Notes: generated from the sequence alone by a model not told the origin. 39,735 bases of DNA from Neoconidiobolus thromboides FSU 785 (GCA_025603075.1 MU626432.1:1-39735); one strand, 5' to 3'. Numbered from the stretch's first letter, positions 23,360 through 35,031 are shown. Made by a program: numbers and translations.

Positions 23360-24163
23360 TCAATCCTTATTCTTTTTCCACAAAGTCCATAAACCTGAAG
23401 CAACTGGATTATTCTCTAGCTTTCCTTTTTCAATAAAGAAAGTTTTAGCTCCTCCAAAAACAATCTTACCATCTTTTTCTGCAAGGATAGTTCTTTTAGC
23501 TTTAAGATTAGCTGGAGATAACCAATGGTTAAATACTTCACAATCTCCTAATTGAACTAAAGTACTAACTTCTTGCCCGTAAAGCCCCATTGTATTTAAC
23601 TTCATCACCGATTCTTTTGTTATGCTCCTTTGATTTTTACTCCCTGATTGGCGTAGTTGTGCTAAATTCACATAACTCTTAGTTTGGGAGTAGGTATAGT
23701 AACTTGGTAATATACCGCAAATAGTGACTAAAAGCAATAGTATTAGATCAAAAAAAGAGCTTTACTACATTTAAAATAAGTACCGAAAGCTGAGCCTAAG
23801 ATGGGGGCTTTACCATAAAAATAAATAGAAGGTGCGGCAAACAGAGCTACTAAAAACAATGAATTTCCGATATATTTGAACCCTTTCATGGTGTTATTTA
23901 TTGGGCCTTCATAAATTGTTTCATAGAAATACTTTGATTTCGGTTTTTTTAGATCAAATTTTGTTTCTTTTTGTGAACTTGGTGCATCTTGTTGTGATTG
24001 TAATGCACTCTTTGTTGTGTAAAAATTGTGGGTTGGGACTATAAATAGGGCCCTATTATTTTAAAAAAATACATTAAATTGTTGTCTTATTTGTCTTATG
24101 GTGATTTTAATACCTTTTGTAAGTCAATAAAGAACTCATTCTATTTATTTTTAATCTTAACAT
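23360..24163 (-). CDS. TMEM70-like mitochondrial membrane protein
   Basis: Three exons on the minus strand: 24163-24114, 24052-23784, 23727-23360; 228 aa. Exon 1 is only 50 nt and encodes MLRLKINRMSSLLTYKR, a classic amphipathic mitochondrial presequence. The core begins with IYEGPINNTMKGFK, matching the Y-E-G-P-x-x-x-T-x-x-x-x-K pattern of the TMEM70/TMEM186 family. It continues with a membrane hairpin (SLFLVALFAAPSIYFYG and a second helix containing SAFVTICGILPSYY) and a soluble C-terminal domain. Family members are inner-membrane assembly factors for ATP synthase and/or complex I. Intron 2 (56 nt; donor GTACTT, acceptor TTTTAG) was placed to preserve both helices; a donor further upstream (GTAAAG) is a less likely alternative. 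Confidence 0.75.
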
Positions 24164-24302
24164 TTTTAAAAATGATAATAATTTTGCCTAATACTCAATA
24201 AAATAAATACCATTATTTAACACTGAATCATTCTCAATTTTATTGGCCATTCAAAACTTCAAAAAACAAAAACAAAAAGTAAAAATTATCTTTCTTTCTA
24301 TA

Positions 24303-25948
24303 ATGCTGAAATCGTTTATCAATAATGTAACATTACAATTCAATTTATAATAGCAATATTAAACCTTCATTAGATATATGATGAGTTAAATCTTATTAAG
24401 CTAACGTTTGATGTTGTAACTGGAAGGATAGATGGTATAAAAGAATCTGAAGTTCAAGATAAGCGAGGGATTAAAGGGAGCAGTCAAGAAATAAAAAGAG
24501 AAGACAAGGAAGAAGCTAAAAACGGAATTAAGAAAAATATAGATGATTATATAGAAACTAGTGAACTCTCAATTTCGAAACAAGGGAGGAGCATAGATCC
24601 AGTCAAGGAGCAAGAAACAAAAGACAATTTAATTGTAAAACAAGAGACAGCAGAAAGTTCGATTAAACAACAACAACAAGAAAAACCAGCAAGTGTTAAA
24701 TGGTCCGAGATTAACGGGGAGAATGCGATAGATAATTTACTTTTTAAGATTGAGACGAAGCTTTTAACCAAAAAAACTGACACTGGCCCTACAACAAGCA
24801 GGGTGCTTGGTAATTTAAACTTCAAGTCAAATATGTTTGGAACTTCAATTCAACTTGATACGAGTATACCTGAGACTATAACGAAAGTAGCAAAAGATTC
24901 AACGATGGAAAAAAATATCAATGAAATCATTAGTAAATGTGAAGAAATTGTAAAAAATACTGGTTTTTATTATCTTACAAGTGGTACTGAGCTTGATACC
25001 CCAGAAGGATTAAACAAAACATTGCTTCCAACATCATTGGATGATGAATTTACTAAAGGGATTGAAATTTCGGAGCTTTATTCAAAGCATGAAGTATTTC
25101 AAAAGCAAATTCAACAAGAGGTTAAGGAAGAAGCTATCTTAAATTGTGGAAATCATTTGGCACTTATTTCGAATGATATTATAGATTATTATACTAAAAA
25201 AGTTTTTCCCGCTATTAGTGAGAGTGAAGATTGGAAAGAGTATATTGATGTTGTAAATAATAGAGTTAAGGAATTGTTTAATGTTATCCAAGAGTATCCG
25301 GAGGAAATGAGACGTTCAGTAAGTATCATTTAACTCATAATTTATTTTACACATTAATATTTTAGGCTGGAGAAATCTTAGAAATATTAACAGAAGCGAG
25401 TGGACTTAATCATATCATTGGAGAATATTTGCTTTTTAGAATTTATTCTATTTTGATTGTAATAAGATTATTATTACTATGCTATTTTATACTAATTTAC
25501 ATTATCAGGAGACTGTATTGACTTGTAAATCCAAAGACTCAGTTGACACTCTTATTAAGTTTTCGAAGTGTGTTTATAAAATCAGACCTGGGTTTTCAGA
25601 ATATATATTTATTGCTAAGCTAGTTAATGAGAATCCATATATTCTTTTTAAAGACTTGAATGATAGAAAGATGGTAAACCAATAATTAATAATATCACAT
25701 ATTAACATTAATAACTGTTATTTACTATTTAGATCCATAATATTGCCTTAAAAGATCATAACGCTCTATATCAACTTCAAAATCAAATTAAAGAAACTGA
25801 AAGTATCGTAAACAAGAACAAAGTTACTAAACTTAACGTAAATTATTCAGCTAGTGAGGATAAAAGGAAGGAAGCTTATGAAAACTTACGCATTTTCAAC
25901 CTTAACCAGCTTATTGACAGCTTAAATATCTATCAAATAAGTAACTGA
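24303..25948 (+). CDS. Unrecognised acidic coiled-coil-like protein
   Basis: Five exons: 24303-24326, 24374-25318, 25366-25458, 25509-25673, 25733-25948; 480 aa ending in TGA. Exon 1 encodes only M-L-K-S-F-I-N-N, yet all four introns (44-59 nt) are phase 0 with good sites, so the model is coherent. Residues 30-145 are Lys/Glu/Gln-rich and probably disordered (QQQQ near 105). From about 180 onward the sequence is amphipathic helix, e.g. E-V-F-Q-K-Q-I-Q-Q-E-V-K-E-E and ALISNDIIDYYTKKVF, suggesting a helical-bundle or coiled-coil protein. No membrane helix or enzyme motif is seen and I do not recognise the family. The least certain junction is exon 3 to exon 4. Confidence 0.7.
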
Positions 25949-26298
25949 GCTATTAATTAGTGAAGATGGAAAGCTTGTAAAATTTGTGCATTTTTAATCA
26001 CAATCAATCGGTAGCTTGAATATCTATCAAATAAAAAAGGACACATTTTTATGCTTAAAATAGTTTATTTATTACTTATATTAACTAAAATAACATCTCA
26101 TGTGTATTATTATTATTTCTTTATAATATTTAATTTTTAAAAAAGAATATAAAAGAACTTTCTATAGCGCATTTACCATTTAGGTAGAAACCATAAAAAT
26201 TCTTGAAAATTCTTGAAAGTTAAAGCAACTTCAACAAATAAAAAGTAAAAAAGTAGAAAGTGGCATTTAAACTTGGTAACTCTTTTTTTAAAATAATA
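25949..26298. other. Spacer with a short duplicated 3' end
   Basis: A segment near 26011-26033 (TAGCTTGAATATCTATCAAA) repeats the last coding codons of the preceding gene at about 25917-25940 with one or two changes. It looks like a small local duplication. Otherwise the spacer is AT-rich. Confidence 0.5.
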
Positions 26299-27513
26299 AT
26301 GGCAGAATCAAATCAATCAGCTTCTAACGATACATGGTCTAATTTAAGTGGTAAATTTGGGCCATTGGCCAGCAAAATAAGCAAGGGATTTACACAAGCC
26401 AAACAATGGAGTGAAGAGAAGTTAGGCACTGCTTCGGATGTCACTGAGTTACCTGTAGAATATCTTGAACTTGAAAAGGTAACTAAGCTAAATAAATAAA
26501 TCATCAACTATAAAATAATCTAATAAATTAAAAAGAAAGTAGACACTATAAGAAATTTGCATTTACAAATGATAAAAGTTGTCAAAAATTATTCCGCTCA
26601 GTTAGGTGATACTGTTTTACCAGAAAGCTTACAAGGATTTACAAAAAGTATTACTGAAACATTTAACGCTGGTAATGGGCCTGTAGCTCCACATGCTACT
26701 GAAAATAATGATCCTAAAACAGTATATAACGCTTTTGCTAAGACTGCATTTGAAGGTGCTGGTGTACTAGGAACTGATGAGCCTTTCGGTAATTTAAATT
26801 TAGTTTAGTTTGTTAGAATTCTGGTTAATTTTTCTAGGTACCGTTTTAATGAAATTCGGTTCGGTAGAAGATAAAATAGGTGATAGTAAGACAAGAATGG
26901 TAATAATATTAATGATAGTATTTTAAATCAATTAATCTTTTATTTATTTAAATAGAATCAAACTATTCAAAAACAAGTATTAACCCCATTAAACTCTACT
27001 TTAAATACAACTATTCAATTAGCTATGGTGAGTTAAAATATGATATCGTGGATGGTTCTTTATTAATGTTTCTTTAGAAAGCTCGTCGAAATGTAACTAA
27101 TTTAAGACTCGAGTTGGATGGGTTAAGATCCAAACATAGAAACGCTAAACCAGAAAAATTAGCTCAAGTAACTATCATAACTAACAATAACTCAAAGAAT
27201 ACAACTAACACGAAAATAGGCCAAAAAAGAAATAGATGATGCTGAAGAAGCTTTAGTACTTGCAGTAGATGAAGCAAGTGAATTAATGCGAACAGTCATT
27301 GATAATGTAAGTAATTAATATACTCATAAAAATAGTACATAATAATATTTTGACTTCTAATAGCCAGAACCACTTCGTAATTTGGCAGAGTTAGTAGCTG
27401 CTCAAATGGATTTTTACAAAGAAGCTTATGAGTTGTTAGCTGATATTGCTCCTGAAATTGATGAAATTCAAGTCACCCATGAATCCCTTTATCGTCAAAG
27501 TCAAGCAAATTAA
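26299..27513 (+). CDS. GVP36: GVP36-type BAR domain protein
   Basis: Seven exons: 26299-26478, 26536-26788, 26838-26899, 26956-27027, 27078-27167, 27220-27306, 27364-27513; 297 aa. It matches the fungal BAR_2 family (yeast Gvp36), peripheral proteins that sense or shape membrane curvature on Golgi-derived vesicles. Hallmarks are V-T-E-L-P-x-x-Y-x-x-L-E-K-K-V-D, a long helix, D-E-P-F-G then K-F-G-S-V-E-D-K-I-G-D-S, the segment VLTPLNSTLNTTIQLAMKAR, and a C-terminal P-E-P-L-R-N-L-A-E-L-V-A-A-Q ending at E-I-Q-V-T-H-E-S-L-Y-R. The ATG at 26299 is the first good start. The acceptor of exon 2 (AAAAAG at 26535) lacks a pyrimidine tract but restores the expected L-E-K-K-V-D. It is convergent with the DNMT1 pseudogene. 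Confidence 0.88.
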
Positions 27514-27919
27514 TCTTATTAAAAATTAGTTTTTACAAAATTAATATTTTTAGTTTGTTGATTAGTTTTAGGTGTCATGATGTAATAATATGCTATTAAG
27601 TTTATATTAACAATAAATTTATTAGGTGAAACATTAATAAAAGATAGTATTTATTATTCAATAAAATGAAGACAAATTTAATACAATAAGACGTAACGTT
27701 AATTAAAAACTGCAATTTTATCTATAAGATATCATCCTTATCTTCCCAGCATCTATATAAATTATATTTCTTTTAAGTATCATCACACATTCGAATCGTT
27801 GATTTTGAGATTCAGTTTTGAGTTGAGCCTGAGGTTGGTTATCGATCTCTCAAATTTTAGCTTGAACGTTTAATCTTTCCAAAATTAGTACTATAAAATC
27901 TTCATTATCATCGTCATCC
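27514..27919. other. Convergent spacer
   Basis: AT-rich sequence between the BAR gene and the 3' end of the DNMT1 relic. Nothing recognisable is seen. Confidence 0.5.
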
Positions 27920-30900
27920 TTAAAATAACTTTTGTTTCTTAGGTCTTAAACTAACATCGATAGCTTGTCCTTGAACGTTTTTATCCTCAAGTTCATCACT
28001 TACCTTGTTACTCGCTTTAGCTGATAAAGTTCTTCCAACAGTAACCTGTCTATTTTCTTGATTGATAGTTTTTTTGACTGAGGGTGCATTGAGTAGTGAT
28101 GGATTGTTATAATTTTTATCTAAAACAGATAATAAATAACCTTCATTAAGTTCCCTGTTAGTGTTGCTTTTTAAATTACTTTGATCCTTATCATTTAATG
28201 CTACAGCTTCTATCAGCTTAGATGATAAAACTGAAGCCAGAGGAGAAGGTACATCATTATCAGCCTGATGATGCATATAAGGATGTTTTCTTTGGCTTCA
28301 TCAGTTTTTCCATCTTTTAAATGCTATTTGAGTGGAAAAACCATTGGTAAAATCCTTAAACGCAAAAATACATTTCCGTATCTTTGGTATCATCCTGATC
28401 ATATGAACTTATCTGGAAAACCTTAAGCTCTACCGTATTCACGTACAGTAATCACTTTATTTTGAGATAGATGAATAACAGTATCCTGTTTACCCATAGA
28501 TTGGATATCCGTTAAAGCAGTTAAGAAATGTCCTTTAAAGTCCAACCTCGCAAATAAGCCTTTCCGGCTTAAACACCATAGCTTTAATTTTTCTGATAAG
28601 GAGGAGTGATCAGAACCTGGTACCATGGAGATACGGCAGATCCTTTCCACCGTTATATCGTTAAATGATCGAGTCACATGGTTGAAATACTTCATAGCAC
28701 TTTGTCGAGAAAGTCGTTGGAATTCAGAAAATGGTTTCATAATATAATTTGTTTGCATCTTACCAATATAAACTGTATCGATTTTGATCTTTTTAAAATG
28801 ATTGATTGAGTTGTTAGTTATTTTATAGTCTGGGTAAACGATACATTATTATCGTACTCAAACCCTTCTAAATTGGCAACTACATCATAAATTGTTTGCG
28901 CTGGATGTGGTACACAATAGTCAGTAAGATTTATTGCTATATAAAAAACACTATTAGATAATGAGATATTTAATCAACCTATTTTATGGAAACGATGTGT
29001 TGGCTCTGGGTAATATGCAAGATGATTGTCTAAAATAGTACCCCAGACAATGACACGACGTCTTGATTGAGCCAAACCAAAGTTGCCAGCCTGTTGAGTT
29101 GAAATACGATATTGATAGCCCATATGAGTAAGGCATCTAAAAACGAATTTGATCTATTCCATTCTAATACCTCCTTCAATCATATTGATCTCCTTTTGAT
29201 TACCTTCTAATCTAGAATTTAACGGCTCGCGTATATTTTCTGATACAGAGTATTTTGGTCGATAGAAATCTACATAACCCATGGCAGTAGCAGTTACTGA
29301 ATTTTTAATATCATTTGCTTTTTTAAATCTATTGATATCCGAGAGTTCCTGGCAGGGTGGGCCACAATAGATCAAGATAGCTTCTCCAGGCTGTGGCATG
29401 CCTGATAATTGCCTCCCCATAAAATCTTTTGCTGAAGGAAGTCCATTCTTATCGCTTGTATTAATACCTTGATTCAATAAAAAGTTAATATGTTGATCGT
29501 ATACTGTTGTACTTGGGAAATTCTTTTTAAATGTGATAGCTGCACCTGGGTTAAATTCGATAGAATAGCTAGTATGAACAATCCACCCTTTTCCATTCCT
29601 GGTGTAAGGCTTCTATACTCTGAAAACATATTTAAAGCTACTAATGATTTACAATTATCATATAAGTCGTTTGTTTCTTTAATGTGCTTCAGTCTGTACT
29701 CATTACATAATTGACAACATTCAAGTTCTTTCTTACTAACGTTGATTATACTTCCGTTCTCATCTTCACCACTTTTAATGTAAAAGGTACTATCTTCCGA
29801 CTTATAGCTATCTAAATTTTTAACATCCTCGATATACTTGAGATAACAAGCACCCTCTAGTTTATCTATAGCCATAATGGAATGTTTACTAATTTGATAT
29901 ATATCTTGGATCTGGTATAAACTTCCTTGGTCCATAACTAGAATTTAAGGCCACAAAGTCAATCGTTTTTTCAAATCTTTTATAACGTCTTAAATGAAAT
30001 TTGATAGTCTTATCTAATAATTTTCCCCAGAGCTTGTCCCTATTATTATTTTTATTGAACGGTACTATTTGAGTAGTGACATAATAAGTTTTTCTTTCTT
30101 TTGGTAAAACACAAACAAAATTATAAGAATGATATTCAAAGGACCTATGTTTCATACTACTTGTATTCTTATCAATCTCGCTTGGATTTAACTTATTGCA
30201 ATAAAGCTTAGACTCCCAACTCTTAGAAATAGACAGCTTGGTATCAATAAAAGCTCTGGTAGCAATCTCATAAAAATATCTGAAAAAGAAAGAGTCAATA
30301 AACTTGGTCTCATCTTCTTTTATTGTCATATGGCTCACTTTAGTCTTTGCAACAAATTGATTCAAGGAATAAGTTTCAATATAATCCGTAAAGAATAATT
30401 CATTTTGCTAAACTAGCTCTCCCATAATAGCTTCATTACTTAGCACAAAAGCGCGTCATAAAGCTTTTTAGTTTTGTTTGCTTCAAATAAAATACATACA
30501 TACAATACGATTTGGTCGGTTTTTAGCATCTTTTACAATGATAAAATCCCTACTTTTATGCTGTCATTTTTACTTTTGCTTATGAAAATAAATCAATCTT
30601 TGGAAATGATTGTATTTTTCTTCCAGCCCATTCGGATATACTTATAGTTGGTTTTCCGTACACTAACTGATAGTGTAGCTTTTCTCTAACTTCTTTTAAT
30701 TGATTTTCTTTTGCTTCCTCAACAGGTTCATGATTAATAAGACCATACGCTAACTTTGAAATAATTTTGGTAAAAATTGGAGGAATTGTTTTATCCTTTA
30801 TCAATAAACTTTGCTTACCAACACTTCTATGGACTCTGAGTTCCTTTTGGTAAGGTAATTCGAATTTATCATCTTGTATTTCCATCAACCTGGTAAAGGA

Positions 30901-31680
30901 TAGGATAGTAAAAAATCCATACTTACTGTTTTCTTGCATCTAGATCACAATCTCTTCTTCGATGTAAGCTATTAGTCTTAAAAAAGCTTTTATATTTATT
31001 TTCATTATTGTGCAGCTTGGAAATGGGGGACAAGCTTTCGACGATTCTGGAAATACTCAAAGGAACTCTTCGTATACTAAGTTTGGGTTTTTAGGCATAT
31101 CATTGATAACAAGATCAATTAATCGAGTTCTCATCAAATAATCTCTATATTTAGAATAACATTCTGGATTTGGATTACTGAGTTTATACCAAACATAGGT
31201 GGTATTTAGGAAAAGTTCACTGTTTATTGATTAATTTTCTAGATAAAACTGAAATCAATTACCTTGATTCATATAGTATAAATGCCATCTCCCAATCAAA
31301 GATAAAACCAAGTCTCACAGATTGATTAGGGAAATTTCCTTCGTCTAACAAAGTCTTTTCTTTATCTGCTTCCACTTGATCGTTATCAATGTCATTACCA
31401 TCGTCTTCACTCTTAAGGATAACTTGACTGCTTTCCTCATCTTTTGAAGCTTTTACAATACCAATACCAAGGATCTTTCTGTTCTCGTTATCAATCTCAT
31501 CCAAACTGGTATAATATTATTGTTTAAAGCGTCATAAAAAATAAAGTCTTTTAGGATTCGAACGGTAAAAGGTTTCCATCCTTGTTTGGTGTATTACCTC
31601 CCTTTTTGTCTTTATTCAAAGAAACAATTCTTGTTGATCTTTCTGATAATCTGTTAGTTTATGTTTATCTTATGTTTACT
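27920..31680 (-). pseudogene. Decayed DNMT1-type DNA (cytosine-5) methyltransferase
   Basis: Read on the minus strand, the order matches DNMT1. A replication-foci domain comes first (VRILKDFIFYDALNN near 31560; GFIFDWEMAF near 31280; VWYKLSNPNPE near 31190). BAH-like remains follow (IIVKDAKNRPNRIV near 30530; LYQIQDIYQI near 29900). The catalytic domain has an eroded motif I (L-N-M-F-S-E-Y-R-S, lacking the F-x-G-x-G glycines), IEFNPGAAITFKKNF, motif IV G-P-P-C-Q with the catalytic Cys codon at 29352-29354, ENIR (VI), Q-S-R-R-R-V-I (VIII), LTDIQSMGKQ, and a motif X relic VPSPLA. Lesions include in-frame stops at 31057, 30940, 30408, 29154 and 28423. Frameshifts occur near 31530, 30400-30560, 29925 and 29590, and a MITE is inserted at 28281-28377. 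No full-length product is possible. The N-terminal limit is approximate. Confidence 0.88.
28281..28377 (+). mobile_element. MITE copy inserted in the DNMT1 relic
   Basis: Member of the 98-bp family in the same orientation as 38382-38479: GGATGTTTTCTTTGGCTTCA start, TTTTAAATGCTATTTGAGTG core, AAAAATACATTTCC end. On the coding strand it separates D-D-T-K-D-T from H-H-Q-A-D-N-D-V-P, i.e. the segment just before motif X. Confidence 0.85.
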
Positions 31681-32069
31681 TTGTGCTATTGTAATTTAAT
31701 TAAAACCAGACTTTAGTTGAACTTTACTGAATTTCTGTTTTGTTAAAGTCAATAAAACTTGTTTACCAATAAAAAGTGTGTATCCATAACAAAGTTCTCC
31801 AACAAGAGAGTATTTTAAACTAAAAAGAATAAGTTACAATAAATTACAGAAACCAAATTAATGATGATAGGAACATTATGTGAAAGTAATTAAGAAAACG
31901 TAAATATACTGACTTTCGTAAATAAGGTATTAAATATCAAGTAACTTCATCCTTAGTTTTGGAAATAATTTTCATATATATATTATAATAAATTTATAGT
32001 GCGTAATGGTGAGTGAAGTCACTTTTGCTTCACTCTTTAAATTGCATCTAAATAAATATATAACCAAGT

Positions 32070-32155
32070 CTTTTTTGTTCAAGAACTTTAACAATGCTTT
32101 TCCACTTAATAGGACCTAAAATATCAAAAAACAAACGAAACTAAACAAGACATCC
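32070..32155 (-). mobile_element. Degraded MITE remnant
   Basis: It keeps TTTTTTGTTCAAGAACTTTA, TTTTCCACTTAATAG and GACATCC segments in the order of the 98-bp family, but with many differences. Confidence 0.35.
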
Positions 32156-33461
32156 TCATATTCAAAAAGCTAGGCAACTTATAAATCTAACTTGTATTAA
32201 AAATAAGCGTTAAACTTATATATATTATTAGTCATCAATTAGAAGCTTGAATATTGCTGAAAGTTTTGATAAAATAAAACACTGATTGAAGGCCAATTAC
32301 AAAGCTTAATAGTTAATATTGTAACAGTAAAATTACCTTTAAAATGTTTTCTATACTTTTTTTTACTGATTTTTAAGCCAGTTAAGTTGATTTAAGCAAC
32401 TATGAATGAAAAAATCTATTTAGCTTAATGTTAAAAAATTAGTGGCGTTTTGTTAGCAAATTTAAAATTTAGAGTTTGGACCTACACACCAAAACTTATT
32501 CTTAAGTATTTCTTACTCAAACGTTACTGCTTTACTATAAAAGCTGGGCTAAATACTACAACCTGAGTTGGAAACAATGTAAAAGTTTTAAGATTTGATG
32601 AATAAAATTTTGTTCATTTAGTGAGATGGAATCTATCCCTTTGAGTCAATGATCTTAGGAGGGTTATAGAAAATTATTACAAGTTGGGATTTTAGAATAG
32701 GACCTTGATGACGATTGAAAGTACATTGATAAGAGTTGAAGCTTAAAATGGGTTTAATTTTTGAAGCAAAATTCGTAAGTTCAAAGATTATCACAATTAG
32801 CTGCAATAAATTTAGAAGATATACATTGTATAATAAAAGTAATCTCTAATGTGCTTGGGCTTGTAAAAAATCATATTAGTATGTATAAAACGCTTGAGAG
32901 TACATTCATTATCTACTATTGTCAAATCCCCTATCGTGTGATTCATAAGTGTTTAAATCAAAGTAGGTATCCTAAATGATTAATTGAGTTTTGTGTAACT
33001 TACCTTCAGAAATTCTGAGAGAAAACAAAGCTATACAGATAAAGATTTGTAGAGATGGCCTTTCTATTATAATATTACTTTGGGGTCCTAAGATTTTTTT
33101 AAAGGGCTATCACTAGTATACAAAGTAATACATTACAAGAAGACATATTGTATCAATATTCAGTATGTCATTTTGAGCTATCATTATAAAAAACTAATTT
33201 TTTTCCAGCAAATCATTGATTGTATGCCTCTATAATCAAAGATAGAATCTGTAATAAAAGCAGCATTTCTAATAATATCAGTCATATAATCAAAATTACT
33301 AAACTATAAGAATCGATAGTAATGTAATCAGGTTTGACTTTGCACATTCCTGAAAGTATGAATTAAAAAATTGCTAATGGTTATGGATTTAAGATTTGGA
33401 GCCTTAAAGAAGTAATATTCTTACTCTATCTCATTTTTAATAGCTATTAGTTTAATTTATA

Positions 33462-33527
33462 GATTTACGATGGGTTTAATATTTTTTTTCAATTAAAAAA
33501 AAATCTTAATTAAACCCTAAATCGTGA
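33462..33527. repeat. Imperfect inverted repeat (hairpin)
   Basis: CGATGGGTTTAAT with a T-run on the left pairs with an A-run and ATTAAACCCTAAATCG on the right. It ends about 40 bp before the 462-bp repeat copy 1. Confidence 0.55.
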
Positions 33528-33564
33528 AGTAAGAGCTATTTTAAAACTCTAAGTATCCTTGCGT

Positions 33565-34026
33565 TGTGAAACATCGCCTTATCAGCTCTATGATTGACTA
33601 CAATATAATAATCACTTAAATTGATGTGTTCTCAAGTTCAGCTATAACTAATCCCAAGCCTTTTACTTCCACTTATTATTAGAATTTCTAACTTCATTGC
33701 AAAGAATATCATCCTCTCGTTTTGATATCTATACTTGTTGGGGTATAAAAGAGATTTTAGAACATAATAGCTCGAGGCTTTTTAATTAAACTACTCATTG
33801 ATATTGTACCTTTAATATAGCGGCTAAATCTTTCTGATAGTATTTTACGTAGAATTTACAGTAATATTGTTTATTCTATTTATCTTACATAGTTCGTAAC
33901 TTATTGTATGGCATTTTTCATAATTCAAGTCTATCTTAGTCACATAAACTAAGACCTTTCGACTTACAACTAGTTAATCAACCAAAAACTGCTTTTGACT
34001 CCAATCACTGAATACCAGATTTCACA
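33565..34026 (+). repeat. 462-bp dispersed repeat, copy 1 (solo-LTR-like)
   Basis: It begins TGTGAAACATCGCC and ends ACCAGATTTCACA, so the ends form TGTGAAAT/ATTTCACA with TG...CA termini. It contains a TATAAAAGAG box-like motif. It is strongly similar in reverse complement to 37660-38122 and more distantly to 39381-39735. No primer-binding site, coding region or clear target duplication is adjacent. It could be a solo LTR or a non-autonomous DNA element. Confidence 0.75.
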
Positions 34027-35031
34027 AAACTAATCTTAGCTTATTTTATAAAGATAGCTGAAGGTTTAAAGTTTTGATACTTATTAAATAAGTAAAGAAA
34101 TGGTTTATTAAATATTGTGAATTAATTATTAAAGATTAATATTACTTAAGTTGTTAATATCTAAGTTAATAAATAGTCAAAAAACAAGTAGTTATAACAA
34201 TAAATAAAAGCTACTACTATATTGCTTATATCATATAAAGATAGCTAATTACAGTTTAAGACTAACCACTCCCTCCCATGCAGCTATTTACTAACTTAAT
34301 AATATATTAATAATATAACTATAGCATTAAAATAACTTATTCATTTAATAGCGAATTTGCAATATTAGCTATGAAGCAGTCAATAATAAATATTTCTCAA
34401 TAAAGCTTTATAAAAATACATATTAAAATAGTTTGAAACTTTGGGTACTTTTGCTTTCTAGTAAAGAATTTATTTTTATAGAATTTCAAGCAAAGAATCT
34501 TGCTAAGAATTTTCCCACTCAAATAGCGCTTAAAAAATGGAAAGGTAATGAAATCAAAAAAAACATCCCCAAATGTTAAAAGCTGAATCTTAGTTTCATA
34601 TTAAATTTTCTTGGTATCAAAATAATTTAAAAATAAATAAATTTTTTATATTATTATGAGTTATGGGAGAACTTTATTAAGGTTCAACTTCAATCATTCT
34701 ATTATGAATCCCTAAAATTGTTCTAATCAAATATTACTGCTGTATTTATATTCTAATGTAGGTCGAGATTGTTTTGAGTATGTATTAGATTTTTTCAAAC
34801 TGCCTCATCTTTCTTTTATTCTTTTAGTAATTCACTAGAGCTTTTTTCAAAAGTTTACTAACATTTATTTTACAAGAACTAGATCAAAATTTTTGTTATT
34901 TTAGTCAACTAAGCTACTAGAATCTATTCTCGACTAAATTAAACCGAATCCCATAATAAACCTCATTACATAACAAAGCTCGAAAACTAAAAAAATTAGA
35001 TTATTCATATTTACTAAATTTAATATAAAAA
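34027..35031. other. AT-rich region upstream of BioF
   Basis: No gene. It contains a MITE copy at about 34465-34570 and presumably the BioF promoter in the last few hundred bases. Confidence 0.5.
34465..34570 (-). mobile_element. MITE copy (98-bp family)
   Basis: Core CACTCAAATAGCGCTTAAAA and end AAAAAACATCCCC are well kept. The left part is altered or carries a small insertion, so the left boundary is approximate. Confidence 0.7.

Larger units (their letters stand above)
31681..33564. other. Gene-poor repeat-rich stretch
   Basis: No intact gene. A degraded MITE lies near 32070-32155. A quasi-open frame at about 32810-33150 is broken by several stops and may be a decayed mobile-element ORF. 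An imperfect hairpin is at 33462-33527. Confidence 0.4.

Noticed and set aside
24547-24825. 92-codon minus-strand ORF
   Set aside because: It is antisense to exon 2 of the 480-aa gene, whose frame is supported by splice sites.
31551-31575. GGATTCGAAC, resembling a reverse-complement tRNA B box
   Set aside because: It lies in the coding strand of the DNMT1 relic (V-R-I-L), and no A box or cloverleaf surrounds it.
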